From contig JBBCBC010000012.1 in NCBI GenBank assembly GCA_037126765.1, forward strand, positions 11,842,001 through 11,906,000: a stretch of 64,000 nucleotides of DNA, given 5' to 3'. Position 1 is the stretch's first letter. Each line of letters starts with the position of its first letter. This DNA comes from Stenogyne calaminthoides (Eukaryota; Streptophyta; Magnoliopsida; Lamiales; Lamiaceae). Of the stretch, positions 54,375 through 64,000 are shown piece after piece. A program made the translations under genes and the position numbers. The notes below the pieces were generated by a model. It was not told where the DNA came from and did no database searches. It saw only the letters and a program-made list of their open reading frames with translations.

Positions 54375-54830
54375 TAATGCAGTATTTTGCTACCTATCCA
54401 CGATATTTCTCGATTTCCATCCAATTTTATACTATAAATAAATGAAGCGATAGCAACATCGATATTCTGCGATACTTTGCAATATATCTACGATACTCAA
54501 GGAAAAAATACATTACCCCTAAAAATTGTGATTAAAATAAAATATTTTTGACAAAAACTCATATGAGACGGGGTACAAGTTAGCACAATCACACCACCCT
54601 TTCCAAAGTGTTAAAGAGTCAATGCCCAACTTATGTCACGTCTCACGGTGAGACCGTCTCATGTAAGTGTGCCTCAACAATTTTTTATAATAATGTGAGA
54701 TATTGAATATCGCGATATGTCGCGATATCTTCATGATACTCGGTAAAAATATTTTTCAACTCAACATGTTCATATCACACTCATGAAATATGTTATATAT
54801 AGCGAATATATCACGATATTTTCATCCTTG
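54375..54830 (-). mobile_element. hAT terminus (CAAGGATGAAAATATC family), truncated
   Basis: The right end reads CGATATTTTCATCCTTG, matching the 39.8 kb hAT. Upstream are many 'cgatat' and 'tatcgc' motifs. The other end is not recognised. Bases 54545-54690 (gagacggggtacaa...gtctcatgtaagtg) match 9960-10115 inverted and are probably a separate insertion. Confidence 0.6.
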
Positions 54831-54893
54831 ATCCGAATATAGATTTTTTCCATATAAGAGAAAGATATGAAAAGGTTATATATATATTGAAGT

Positions 54894-56071
54894 ACGCACT
54901 ACAACATAAGTTACATTATGTAACACCTAAAATATGTTACTTAATAGCTATAATGTATTACCATAGCAAATAAGTAACACTTTTAAGGGTGTTGCAATTG
55001 TTAATGTTGCCTAAAGTTTAAAGTAACATTTTTAATAGTTTATGTATCACTTTAAAAAAGTGTTACCATCATGTAACACCTTATGGTAACACTTTTAAAA
55101 TGTTACTATATGAAATTTAGGTAACACTTTCTATAAAAAAATAAATTATTCAAAAAAATGAAAAAAATGTAATTCTTGGGGTTTGAACCGTGGACCTAAA
55201 ACATTTTTAGCCAAACAATTACCAACTAAGCTAATCAAATCATTTTTTATATTTTGGACAGTAATTTTAGTTAATACATTTTTTCGTTTTCTTTTATTTT
55301 TGTTTTTTTTTTCTTTACTTTCTTTTTTAAAAATAGCATAACATCAATTCACATTAATTCTCAATGGACCAGACAATTTTCACCAACTTTTTTTTAATAA
55401 ATTCATAAATAGTATAAGTGCATTTTATCTTATAATTTTAAATAAAAAGTATAAACTATAGATTTTTTTAGGTATATAATAAATATAAATATATTCCTAT
55501 AAAAAAATATAGATAATTTAATTATGTAATAAATTTAATTGATATGAGCTTAAATTTTTTAAATATTATAATTATTTCAAATATATTAATGTAGTGCATA
55601 TTACTAAAAATTATCATTTACTAAGATAATAAATAATATAATATTTATTTTACACAAAAATTATACATAAATAAATGTAGTGCATATAATATATTTCAAA
55701 TATATTAATTATATGTAATATAAATAAGATATATTCATACGTGTATTTATTTAAATAGTTAAATACAAAGTGTACTAAAATATGATATATAAGTAAAAGT
55801 GTTACCTAAAAATGTTACGTATGTTAAAATGTTACTTAAAAAGTGTTACATTTGTTAAAGTGTTACTTATATAAAAATGTTACTTAAGAAGTGTTACCTT
55901 TGTAAAGATGTTATCTATTTAAAAGTGTTACATTCAAGTGTTACATATTAATAAAATGTTACATGAAGTGTTACATAATATATAAAGTATAATAGTGTTA
56001 CCATAATGTGTTACATAAACTAAATGTGTTACAACAAGATATTACTTAAGATCAATTATGGTGTAGTGACG
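54894..56071. mobile_element. CACTA non-autonomous element (with TSD ACG)
   Basis: The body is 54897-56068, 1172 bp. The left end is CACTACAACATAAGTTACAT, and the right end, on the reverse strand, is CACTACACCATAATTGATC. The 3-bp TSD ACG is at 54894-54896 and 56069-56071. Both sides are crowded with GTGTTAC or GTAACAC motifs, the subterminal transposase-binding repeats expected of CACTA elements. No transposase frame. It lies exactly at the edge of the Copia fragment to its right. Confidence 0.95.
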
Positions 56072-56890
56072 GGAATGTAAAGCTGCTACCAGACCTGGAA
56101 TGCCCTTTTCCAGCACCTACAGTCTCTGTTCACGCACGCCTTCTTTGTGCCAAAACCTACTTGGTCTGACGGTTCTGAATTTCAAAAATTTTATCAGAGA
56201 AAATAATATCCACTAAAAAATCAAAAGTGAGTTTGTTAATCGATAGTAGAGTTTTGGTCATGTGCGGAGCAACTTAATATTATAAGATAAACCACGATAA
56301 CCAACATGAGAAATATTAAGTGAAGTTCTGTTACCGACAATAACTCGACCATTACCATTATAAGGTTCATAGGCTGGAGGTGGACTGCTGCGGTGTCATG
56401 TGAGCAGAAGCACCAGATCGAATCCACATACCAATCAGAATTAGCCTCTGAAACGTTGCAAGATCGAGTAAAGTCTTGGGCGAGATGTGCAAGATGCGCC
56501 GAAGGCGGGTTTGAAGGCGGAGGAGAAACTGCGGGCATTTGTCGGCATAATGCTCGCCTCTACAAATTTGACAATGAGGAACATAGAGTTTGCGTCCCCC
56601 GCGGCTGCCAGAAGAAGAATGCCATCGGGAAGAATTTTGTTGATCAGCCAAATGACCACCGGACGAAGAGGAACGACCACCAACAAAGGCGGCAAATTGT
56701 TACCTGGCAAAATTCAAGCGGCGATATCAGTTGCGGATGAGCCAGTAGCGGCCGATGGTTCTGGCGTCGAACCATCAACAAATTCGGCGACGTCGAACCA
56801 CGTGCTTCCAAAGCAAGTAATTTGTGGAAGTTAATTTGACAGCTGGAACCAGATGGATCATAGCGTTAACGGGAAGCGAATCAGTCGTGG
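56069..56890 (-). pseudogene. gag: Copia gag-protease fragment, minus strand (same family as 19.1-24.0 kb)
   Basis: On the minus strand: a gag start (MIHLVPAVKLTSTNYLLWKH), a large gag deletion, the Gly/Ser-rich linker, the knuckle CQICRGEHYADKCPQF, 'SCNVSEANSDWYVDS' with the protease motif frameshifted, then the pre-integrase segment to 56.07 kb. The knuckle is identical to that of the 19-kb element, including its short CX2CX3HX4C spacing. There are no LTRs and many frameshifts. It ends where the CACTA begins. Confidence 0.85.
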
Positions 56891-56896
56891 GCTGAG

Positions 56897-56925
56897 AGGG
56901 TAAATTGCAGATTTGGTCCCAAGAG
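56897..56925. mobile_element. GGTCCC-family end, left part (split by solo LTR)
   Basis: 'gagggtaaattgcagatttggtcccaag' is continuous with 58571-58670 ('gtccaaaacagatttggtcc') if the solo LTR and one TSD copy are removed; the joined text matches the end of the 1021-2551 element. Confidence 0.7.
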
Positions 56926-58570
56926 ATTGTTGTTGGGATATTTTAGTTTTGATGAATTAAATGCCAAAACATTATCAACTTGTGTTATTGAAGCTAATTT
57001 ACAGATAACAAGTTGAGGGGGAACGAAAGAACAAGTTGAGGGGGAACTCAGGAAATCAGAAGAAGATGATCGAGATCAGACGAGGCTGCAGACGAGACTG
57101 ATCGAGATCAGATGAGTAAGACGAGTTCCGAGTTAACTGATGAGCTGTGCAAATCAGATGAGAAGAAAAGCTAAGCCAGCAAATCAGAATGAGAGAGTCA
57201 GCTGATCAGATGACCAGAACAGACCTGATCAGATGATCAGAAGAACAGACAAGCTGATCAGAAAGAAACTGACCAGAAGATCAGAAGAGAAGGTTGCAGA
57301 TCAGAAGAGGAGCAGATGAGACTGATCAAGATCAGACGTGATCGAGATCAGATAAGATAACCTGATATGCTAACCTGATGTACTGGCATGATGCTATCCT
57401 GATATGTTGACCTGAAGATATGTTGATCTGATCAGTCGAGCTGATCAGACCAGGCAAGAAGAAATCAGATAGCCTGAGTCAAGTGACCTGAGGGTCAGTG
57501 AGTAAAAGTGACCTGAGGGTCAGGATGTCTAAAGTCAGAAGAACTGAACTCAGTCAACCTGAGTGTCAGTATGCCTGATCAGACAAGGTCTGCTGAAGAG
57601 AAGTCTGCTGAATCAAGAAACCTGAGACTCAGAGAACCTGAAGACTCAGAGAATCCTGAAGACTCAGAGAAACTGAAGAATATAGCCGTTAAATTCAGCT
57701 GACGTGGACTAATGAGAGGAAGACAACTAGCCTGAAGAAGTTGCAGAACTTACAGAATAGTATGGATTTGAATGTGATTCTCTCCAACGGTAACATTCAA
57801 ATCCACACTATAAATACAAGATCTTCCATCAAATTGAGTGTGGAGAGTGTGGAGAATGTGGAAAAAGATGCTACAGAGCCAAGAGCCATATACTCAAGCA
57901 TTCCCACCATAGAACACAAGTCTGTAGATATACAAATATGTTCAAGTGTTCTTAAACCCAATCCAAGCAACCCAAGATATATCCTAAGCTTAGAGAGATT
58001 TTCTCAACCTTAGCATTGAGGCTAAACAAATGTAAGGGAAAATCACAAAAGCTTAGAGAGATTTTCTCAACCTTAGTATTGAGGCTAAACAAATGTAAGG
58101 GAAAATCACAACCTAGTTGGAGACACCAACCAAACCCAAACCCTATTGTTAGGTAGTTTGTGTGATTGTTGGAGTTGTAAAGAGTTAGTAAGCTGCAGTG
58201 AGTCAGCCAGAAAACTCAAGGTAGAAAAGTGAGTAAGCTGCAATGAGTCAGCCTGAAAGCTTGTAGGCAATCCCGTGGAGGGTGATAAATCCCGAGGCGA
58301 GCCCGAGAGGGTGATAAGTCCAGTTTGAAGGAATTTCCCTAGGAACAGGGAGAGTGGATGTAGGAGCTTGAGTCTCCGAACCACTATACTTTGTTGTGTT
58401 CTTTATTGCTTTACGTTTTTATCTTGTCATATGCATTCGATTATAAGCAAAACACAACACATGGACTTTAAAAAGCAAAAAATTGGAATCACCATTCCTT
58501 CACCCCTGTTTTATATGCATTAAATGATTTTTCCGCATTTCATGGGTTTTTCACCGGGACAAACAATTGT
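56926..58570. mobile_element. Solo LTR, SIRE/Copia-like (with TSD ATTGT)
   Basis: The body is 56931-58565, 1635 bp, TGTTGGGATATTTTAG to ACCGGGACAAACA, flanked by ATTGT at 56926-56930 and 58566-58570. The left half is built of degenerate 'gatcaga', 'cctgagggtcag' and 'gaactgagact' repeats. A transcript-like part follows (ccactataaatacaagatct at about 57.81 kb gives a TATA box). No internal coding region. Assignment to the SIRE lineage rests on LTR length and end sequences. Confidence 0.85.
57986..58111 (+). repeat. Two 63-bp tandem units in the solo LTR
   Basis: AAGCTTAGAGAGATTTTCTC starts at 57986 and 58049; the units differ at one site (AGCATTGAGG against AGTATTGAGG). Confidence 0.95.
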
Positions 58571-58670
58571 GTCCAAAACAGATTTGGTCCCAAGGTTTCA
58601 AAATGGTCCCTTTTTTAGCAGATATAGTCCCAACCGTTAGTTTTTGGATGGAAACCGTTAGTTTGAAAAT
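58571..58670. mobile_element. GGTCCC-family end, right part (split by solo LTR)
   Basis: 'acagatttggtcccaaggtt', 'ggtcccttttttagcagat' and 'cccaaccgttag' match the 2.38-2.55 kb end, inverted. AT-rich element interior follows. Confidence 0.65.
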
Positions 58671-58944
58671 TAATATTAAAATTAAGTAATTATATAATTA
58701 AATAAATTCTCAAATTATAAAATAATTTAAATTGGATATAAATTAAAAATACAATAAATATTTTTTTTCAACTCACACCAAATTCATAATATCTGTAGAA
58801 AAAATAAGTAAAAGTTTAGTTAATTTGTATATAATTTTAAACAAAAAAAGTATTTAAATCATGTAATAATTTATTTATAATCTAAAAAAATTAAATATAT
58901 ATTTTTATAGAATTCATATATAATTTAAGAAATAAAAAGAAAAT

Positions 58945-59210
58945 ATTGTCTCGCTTTCCTTTTATAGACGTCCCACTATAATTTTCTCATTCCATAAAAG
59001 AAAAAAGTAACTCCACTACCCATAATTTTTATCCCCACTTGTTACACAATATTACAAAAAATGTCACTCACTACTCCACTCATTAATCTACATACTTTTT
59101 TTCTCTCTCCCAATATCCAAAACTACTCTTCATTTTTATTATTTTATTATTATTCTTTAAACAAAACAACAAAAAGAAACATGACAATTACACCGGGACG
59201 GAGGGAGTAA
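58945..59210. mobile_element. Stowaway-like MITE, left end decayed
   Basis: The right end CACCGGGACGGAGGGAGTA is clear. The left end ('attgtctcgctttccttttatagacgtccc') matches the inner arm of the right end (gaaacatgacaattac...) only loosely. No coding. Confidence 0.6.
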
Positions 59211-59924
59211 TAATTTAGGTAAAATTTGAAAATATGAAAATTGATATATAGATTCTGGATATTATTTGAAAATACAAAATTTAATATTTTTCAAATAAAC
59301 CAATATTTTGATGTAAAATTTGCAATAATTTCTAATTAAAATATTTACAACAAAACAAAATGTAAATATGTCAAATAAAATAACCTTAAAATTGAGGTAA
59401 TAAAAAATATATTAAAATCAAAATAATAGATAAGAATATACCTTAATTATTACTCTATTACTTTAATTTAAAAAAAGTAGGGGTTTTCTACCGTCAGGGA
59501 TGATGTTCGCCCTTCCTGACGTTAGGAAACCAATAAAATATTGACACATCATCTAACTTCGTCCGAGGCGATATGGTTTTGCCATGAACAAATTAATTAA
59601 TTTTATAAATAATTATATATAAAATTACTTAAATATCCTTATAACATTTTAAATATATATAATTAAAATTACAAATATAAAGAGTAAACACACTAATTAT
59701 CATTATTCATCTTTTTTTTTCCACAGAACTACTCATCATCTTCTTCATAAAGCAAAATCAACGAACATCATATTAATCTTCTTTAAATTATCAAAATCAC
59801 TATTAATTCATCATCTTATTCTTTCAAAACCCAACAACAATCACCATTCATCATATTATTTCTTATTTTAACACGAACCTAATTTATTCTTTCCAAATAC
59901 CAAATCCCTAAAACAAATCAGATT
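59211..59924. other. No gene seen
   Basis: AT-rich sequence with a GC-richer patch at 59.49-59.58 kb ('ttctaccgtcagggatgatgttcgcc', resembling the start of another small element). No supported frame. Confidence 0.45.
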
Positions 59925-60603
59925 CATGATTTTTCTGGTAAAGCCTTATTTTTATGATTATTCTTTTGCTTTACTAGGTTAAGGCTTGTATATCTGGAAA
60001 TGGAATGCAACAAAGAAGAAGTTTGATCAATTCGGCCCCAAAGGATCGTTTGATCATCAGCACATCGTACCAATTGGCTTTGATCTAATCTCCCTACATT
60101 TTCTTGCATGAATGTTTCTTAACCTACAGAATGTGCATCACTGGCTTTTTCTGAATGAACTTATAATCATGAAACCAGACTCTATAATCATATCTCTATT
60201 CCAGGCGTTCGGGGAAAGTAGTCGTTGATACTTGATAGACCTTTCTTCTCGATTGCTTCCTTGAGTTCAAAGGAGAATGATGGCGTTGAGTCCTTCGTTT
60301 GAGATTGGAAACCCTAATTTGGGGTGGGGGGTACGTGGTCGGGGCAATCTGGCGAATACTTGCATTGAGAAATAAGAGGAAAAATATTGGTCTTAGGCCC
60401 GTAACTTAGGGGTGGAGGCAAAAGGAGAAGCTTTCAAGGACACACACGAGTTGTATAAAATCATGCTAGAAGCTTTGGTTGAATTGATGATAGACATAAT
60501 TAAAAACCTACTAGAAAAGGTGAAGGTGCAGCTAAAAGTGAGAGATCCAGCGCAGAAGCCTCCTCGTTCATGAAGTTCATTTTGTTTCTTAGCGGCTGAA
60601 ACC
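59925..60603 (+). repeat. Duplicated block, near-identical to 13.83-14.54 kb
   Basis: See 13830-14540. It contains the same relic frame (LSPSFEIGNPNLG at about 60.28 kb). Its continuation after the hAT MITE, 'gaaacctaaggagaaata... agacacttataccaatta', matches 14.99-15.04 kb. Confidence 0.8.
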
Positions 60604-60808
60604 CAGTGGCGGAGGGAGTGGGGTACATGGGGGTACAATGTACCCCCAAAATGAAATGTACCCCTCTTTATATCATGTATTAAAAAAATAAAATTGTATT
60701 TTATTATGTATAATTAAGAAAAAAATACTCAATTGTATCCCCGAAATTCAAATTCTACTTAAATGTATCCCCGAATCTTCGAATCCTGGATCCGCCGCTG
60801 CTGAAACC
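60596..60808. mobile_element. hAT MITE (with TSD CTGAAACC)
   Basis: The body is 60604-60800, 197 bp. Ends are CAGTGGCGGAGGGAG and, on the reverse strand, CAGCGGCGGATCCAGG. The exact 8-bp TSD CTGAAACC is at 60596-60603 and 60801-60808. Inside, 'gggggtacaatgtaccccc' is a perfect palindrome. A truncated copy begins at about 14.51 kb at the same host position. Confidence 0.93.
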
Positions 60809-60846
60809 TAAGGAGAAATAAGACATTAAGACACTTATACCAATTA

Positions 60847-61080
60847 CACTACAAGAAAAATTGCTTAAAATGACATTTACAAATGTGGTGGTAGATTATC
60901 TCTCACCACACTTTACAAATGTGGTGGTAAACTAATGTAATCATAGATAAGAGGCTATTGCTACACTTATAAATGCACTAAAAGGTGAACTATAACTACA
61001 CACATTTTTCCCATACATCCCTAACATGACACACAAAAGTGTCGTGACATATATATTATAATTACACGCTACCTATATTA
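60847..61080 (+). mobile_element. CACTA left terminus
   Basis: CACTACAAGAAAAATTGC followed by subterminal 'acaaatgtggtggtag' and 'ctcaccaca' repeats. The host 'agacacttataccaatta' is continuous with the 15.0 kb paralogue up to this point. The right TAGTG end is not found; it may be truncated or further right. Confidence 0.75.
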
Positions 61081-61790
61081 TTTTACAATTTATTATATTA
61101 TAATTGCTTGTTATATTATTAATTTTATATTACATTACATCTTAATTAGTTAATTATTTACACGTCGCTTGCCTGGGATGCATCTTCCACGTTTGAAAGC
61201 ATTTTAATGCTAATACAATATATTTTTAAATATTAGGATTTTCTTTTTGAGAAAATAATTCAATTAATAAAAAATGTAAAATAGAATTCAATGCGTACAG
61301 ATGCATCATATATGACAAATTAAAAAACTACTACAAAAAATCTCAATTTCAAAATGACATCCAACTTTCATTTCATCTAAGCACATTATCGGTTTATCAA
61401 TCCAAAGTTTACAGAAGACGCCTTAAAAAACCTTTAGGGTTACATGCTAATATACAATCAAAATGAAAAAGTTTTCTAGAGAAGAAAGAACAGCTCCAAT
61501 AGAATGAGCACCATGCATCTTTAAAACCTTGAAAGCTTCAAAAATTCACTATGTCTCTTTCTTGGATTTCTGGGGCTCCCAACCTGTAATTAATACATGA
61601 CATCTGCTTTCACAATATTCAGTAAAAAAAAGCATGCAATTTAAGAAGAAATTCCAAGTGTAATTTAGCAAAAAGATGAAAGGGTAACATCAGATTACCA
61701 GTTAAAGAAGCTTTTATTGTCTATTAAACAAATATTAATGCAAAATAGATCATATACGAATCTAGTTCTTACATTTTCATTTCCTCTGAT
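61081..61790 (-). other. Low-copy sequence with a possible 3-terminal exon
   Basis: Mostly AT-rich. On the minus strand, after 'tgtattaattacag' at about 61.58 kb, a stretch begins GTTGGGAGCCCCAGAAATCC and can be read in two frames to early stops. It could be the last exon and 3-prime UTR of the gene suggested by 61797-61946. Weak evidence. Confidence 0.25.
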
Positions 61791-61796
61791 TACAAG

Positions 61797-61950
61797 TTAG
61801 CCATAAGACATGATTTCAATCAAATATACTTGTACTGACACTTGCTTCCACATCTCAGGGCTTCTCTTTCTCCTATCTAACCTTTCTCTTTCTTCTGTTT
61901 GAGTGGCTTGTAACAAGTCATCAGTAGCAATTTGGCACAAGCACATGACC
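61797..61950 (-). CDS. Candidate exon of unknown gene (minus strand)
   Basis: The minus-strand frame reads MCLCQIATDDLLQATQTEER and then a basic stretch (ERLDRRKRSPEMWKQVSVQ) to a TAA at 61797. An acceptor-like 'aattgcaaag' precedes GTCATGTGC. Base composition and codon use are better than in the surroundings. I do not recognise the protein. It may be a real exon of a low-copy gene on the minus strand. Confidence 0.3.
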
Positions 61951-61959
61951 TTTGCAATT

Positions 61960-63770
61960 ATATTAGTGCAATAACCACAAGATTTGACAATTAATATTCA
62001 CAAACTAAATTAACTCAAATATATCAACCCGTGGCAATTCCCAATTTAAGGATGAAACAAAGTTCACCATCAAATTTGCAATTATGAATCATTCATAAAT
62101 GAAGCATATTGTAACAGGCCTATGTAATCAGCTAAGAAAATAGAGATGCATAGAATACCACCCTAACACAGTACACAACTCAATAAAGAAAAAACTCCCA
62201 AAAGTTGTCATTTTGACTATATGATACTTAAAAAGGACATGAAAGCAGGATAACAGAAACAGGCCACAAAATAATTCAAACTTGATCTATGAGTCAATTC
62301 AACACACAATTTTAATTCCAATAATCATGTTTACAAACACTACCAAAAGTAGAGTAATCGCATAACTTTAAATTTACAAGGGCAAGGTAATGCAAAATAT
62401 TGATCTAGACGAACTCAGTACCAAACATAATTCACAAATGTTCTACAAGTTATCAATTAGTTCCAACAAATGTATGCAGAGAGGACCTTTAAACAACACT
62501 ATAAGCAGAGGATCAACCAGAATATTTCTTCACAAGACAATTCATATTAAAAAAATTGATGCTTATACAAATCAGACAGCTCAACATGCGTGTTCCCAAT
62601 TAGTAGCATCCTTATCGAGGGGTATCTTTCCTTATCATTTTGAAAGAATCACAAGACTCTGAAATTTCTATCTAACACTGTTTCCTGAAATTTATAGAAT
62701 CAAACTGACAAAGAAAGAAATAAACTAGAAAAGCACAAGCCCACTCTCCAACCCTTTCTTTCATTCCACTAATCCTTATTTTTACAGTTATTACATCCAT
62801 TATTGTAATTCAAACAAATTTCATACACTTAATGTTTAATTCAAAAATCTAAACAATAAGTTCCATAACCACGTGACAAATTCATGAATCACATTCACAT
62901 AAGATTAAAAATAAGTTAAAAAAATTAATTATATAACAAAATATGAAAAAAGAAAAATCTCTCGAGAAAAAGAAACAAGAAGACTAATTAGGAATCGAGC
63001 AAGAAAATGGATTATTCGCTTTCAGTTGTCAAATCAATGATAGAGCTTTTCCTTCATGTTTCCTAAACTATTTCATCTTCTTTACATCTTTCTTTCTAAA
63101 AGACACTATCCAAAGTTTAATCAAATGCTTTGGGCAACTCTGTCTAAATTGAATAGATCCTGCATAATCATTAGACATCTATGCTAACGCTTCAAGACTG
63201 ATTTTTTTCTCCCCCATTACCGTCAATTTAGTGACCAACATCCACAAAGTTAAAAGAATAATCAAAATGTAAAACATGACAAGTGCAGTCAACAAGTAGT
63301 CAAATTGTCACCCATTGTTTGAAGAACAATTCTTCATTGAGGTGGAGGCACTCTCTGCCAACAACCAAGACTATATACAAGTTAATCACTAATCACCAGT
63401 TTTATAGTGCACTATAATCCTCCGAGTAATGCAGAATTACTTGGTAAAACATATGAATGATCGCACTAACAATCCCTCTGCTCACTAAACAAAGAAACTA
63501 TATCTGCAAACCAGCTACTAAGCAAAAATTATGTAGCAAGTACAAACAAATACAAAGCCCATTAAATGTTATAAGATATTGGTGGTTCCTCAAGTAAAGC
63601 ACGAATTGAAATGTTGTAAAATAGACTTTAAAAATGTAATTATAAAAGTCAAGAACAAAATAAAACCATAAGGAACATTTAATTGGGAACACCAAAGGAA
63701 TTGGAAAGTAAAACCCTAAAAAGAATCCCAAACTAGCAGACTCTCAATAAGAGAACACCAAAGGAAGTGG
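61960..63770. other. Low-copy AT-rich sequence, possible intron
   Basis: No repeat partner elsewhere in the window and no convincing frame. It would be intronic if the exons at 61.8 and 63.8 kb belong to one minus-strand gene. Confidence 0.35.
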
Positions 63771-63780
63771 AAATGTTATT

Positions 63781-63960
63781 ACCAGAATCCAAGCGTTGTA
63801 AAATTGGGAAATGGGCAAACCCCTAATTGCTCCGATCAGGTCAATCGGCCCAATCAGGGGCGGCACTGCTGAAAGAAGCCCGAGAAGCAGTCTCAATCAA
63901 AGCGACAACCATTCTCCTACATGACCTACACCACAAACAAATGATTCGGAACCCCAATTA
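63781..63960 (-). CDS. Candidate first exon of a minus-strand gene
   Basis: On the minus strand, after a T-rich, TATA-like 'ttttttatatttc', a GC-richer stretch contains an ATG frame of 23 codons (MVVALIETASRASFSSAAPD...) ending in TGA, and further on 'cgcttggattctg|gtaataac', a good donor. This may be a 5-prime UTR exon with a short upstream frame, or a small coding gene. The product is unknown. Confidence 0.3.
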
Positions 63961-64000
63961 AAAGAAATATAAAAAAAGCTCCATTTAATTGGCAGAAAAT

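Noticed and set aside
55790..56045. Regularly spaced GTGTTACAT-type repeats that resemble a CRISPR-like or satellite array
   Set aside because: Spacing is irregular, motifs occur on both strands at both ends of a TIR-bounded element with a 3-bp TSD; they are CACTA subterminal repeats. The DNA is eukaryotic.
56393..56834. Plus-strand frames of 115 codons at 56.4-56.8 kb
   Set aside because: They are antisense to the minus-strand Copia gag fragment.
57040..57680. Dense TCAGA-type repeats as a possible tandem satellite or binding-site array
   Set aside because: They lie wholly inside a solo LTR with exact TSDs and are too degenerate for a satellite.

Overview
This is plant nuclear DNA, most likely from a eudicot. 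It is strongly AT-rich and eukaryotic. The supporting features are Stowaway MITEs (CTCCCTCCGTCC ends), a Ty1/copia element primed from initiator tRNA-Met, hAT and CACTA elements, LINE zf-RVT tails, a plant-type tRNA-Cys, and short exons with GT/AG borders. No intact multi-exon gene is visible. A family such as Lamiales is possible but not shown. Nearly all long open frames are either transposon-derived or chance.

Left third (1-33 kb): an array of diverged segmental duplications. One module (leader 'attagggttttcctcatt', then a two-exon, 52-codon frame of unknown function) appears at about 0.76-2.9, 7.1-7.6, 12.8-13.3 and 25.9-26.3 kb, with leader-only copies at 11.5 and 25.4 kb. Broken F-box/LRR exons (3.7 and 28.9 kb), a broken PP2C (27.96-28.63 kb) and LINE tails (10.6 and 24.4 kb) travel with it. 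A tRNA-Cys block at 4.78-6.99 kb is repeated at 15.48-17.7 kb, where the tRNA has decayed. Insertions into the array include a 1.5 kb 'GGTCCC' TIR element (1.02-2.55 kb), a Stowaway (8.6 kb), a complete but frame-broken Copia element (19.135-24.047 kb, TSD AATATC) and a 3.8 kb LTR-like insertion (29.29-33.1 kb).

Middle (33.6-46.4 kb): two short, oppositely oriented LTR elements of one family (33.669-35.887 plus strand, TSD CAATG; 36.710-39.105 minus strand, TSD GTATC). They carry gag-like and acidic 'GP' reading frames but no polymerase. Next come hAT elements with exact 8-bp TSDs (39.802-40.656, 43.707-44.671, 45.300-46.436), Stowaways at 41.8 and 46.0 kb, and a Stowaway at 42.956-44.688 that holds both a solo LTR and one of the hATs.

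Right third (46.4-64 kb): remnants of host genes, including an OST48/DDOST (DGL1-type) pseudogene at 47.3-48.6 kb and one DUF538-type exon at 50.7 kb. These are followed by an endogenous pararetrovirus movement-protein fragment (52.27-52.79 kb), a hAT (53.375-54.317), a CACTA (54.897-56.068, TSD ACG) at the edge of a minus-strand Copia fragment (56.07-56.89), and a 1.6 kb SIRE-like solo LTR (56.931-58.565, TSD ATTGT). A block duplicated from 13.8 kb follows, split by a 197-bp hAT MITE and a CACTA end. The last 2.6 kb looks low-copy and may hold minus-strand exons of a host gene that continues outside the window.

No element here has an intact polymerase. The target-site duplications, nesting order and paralogous empty sites give a readable relative history of insertions.
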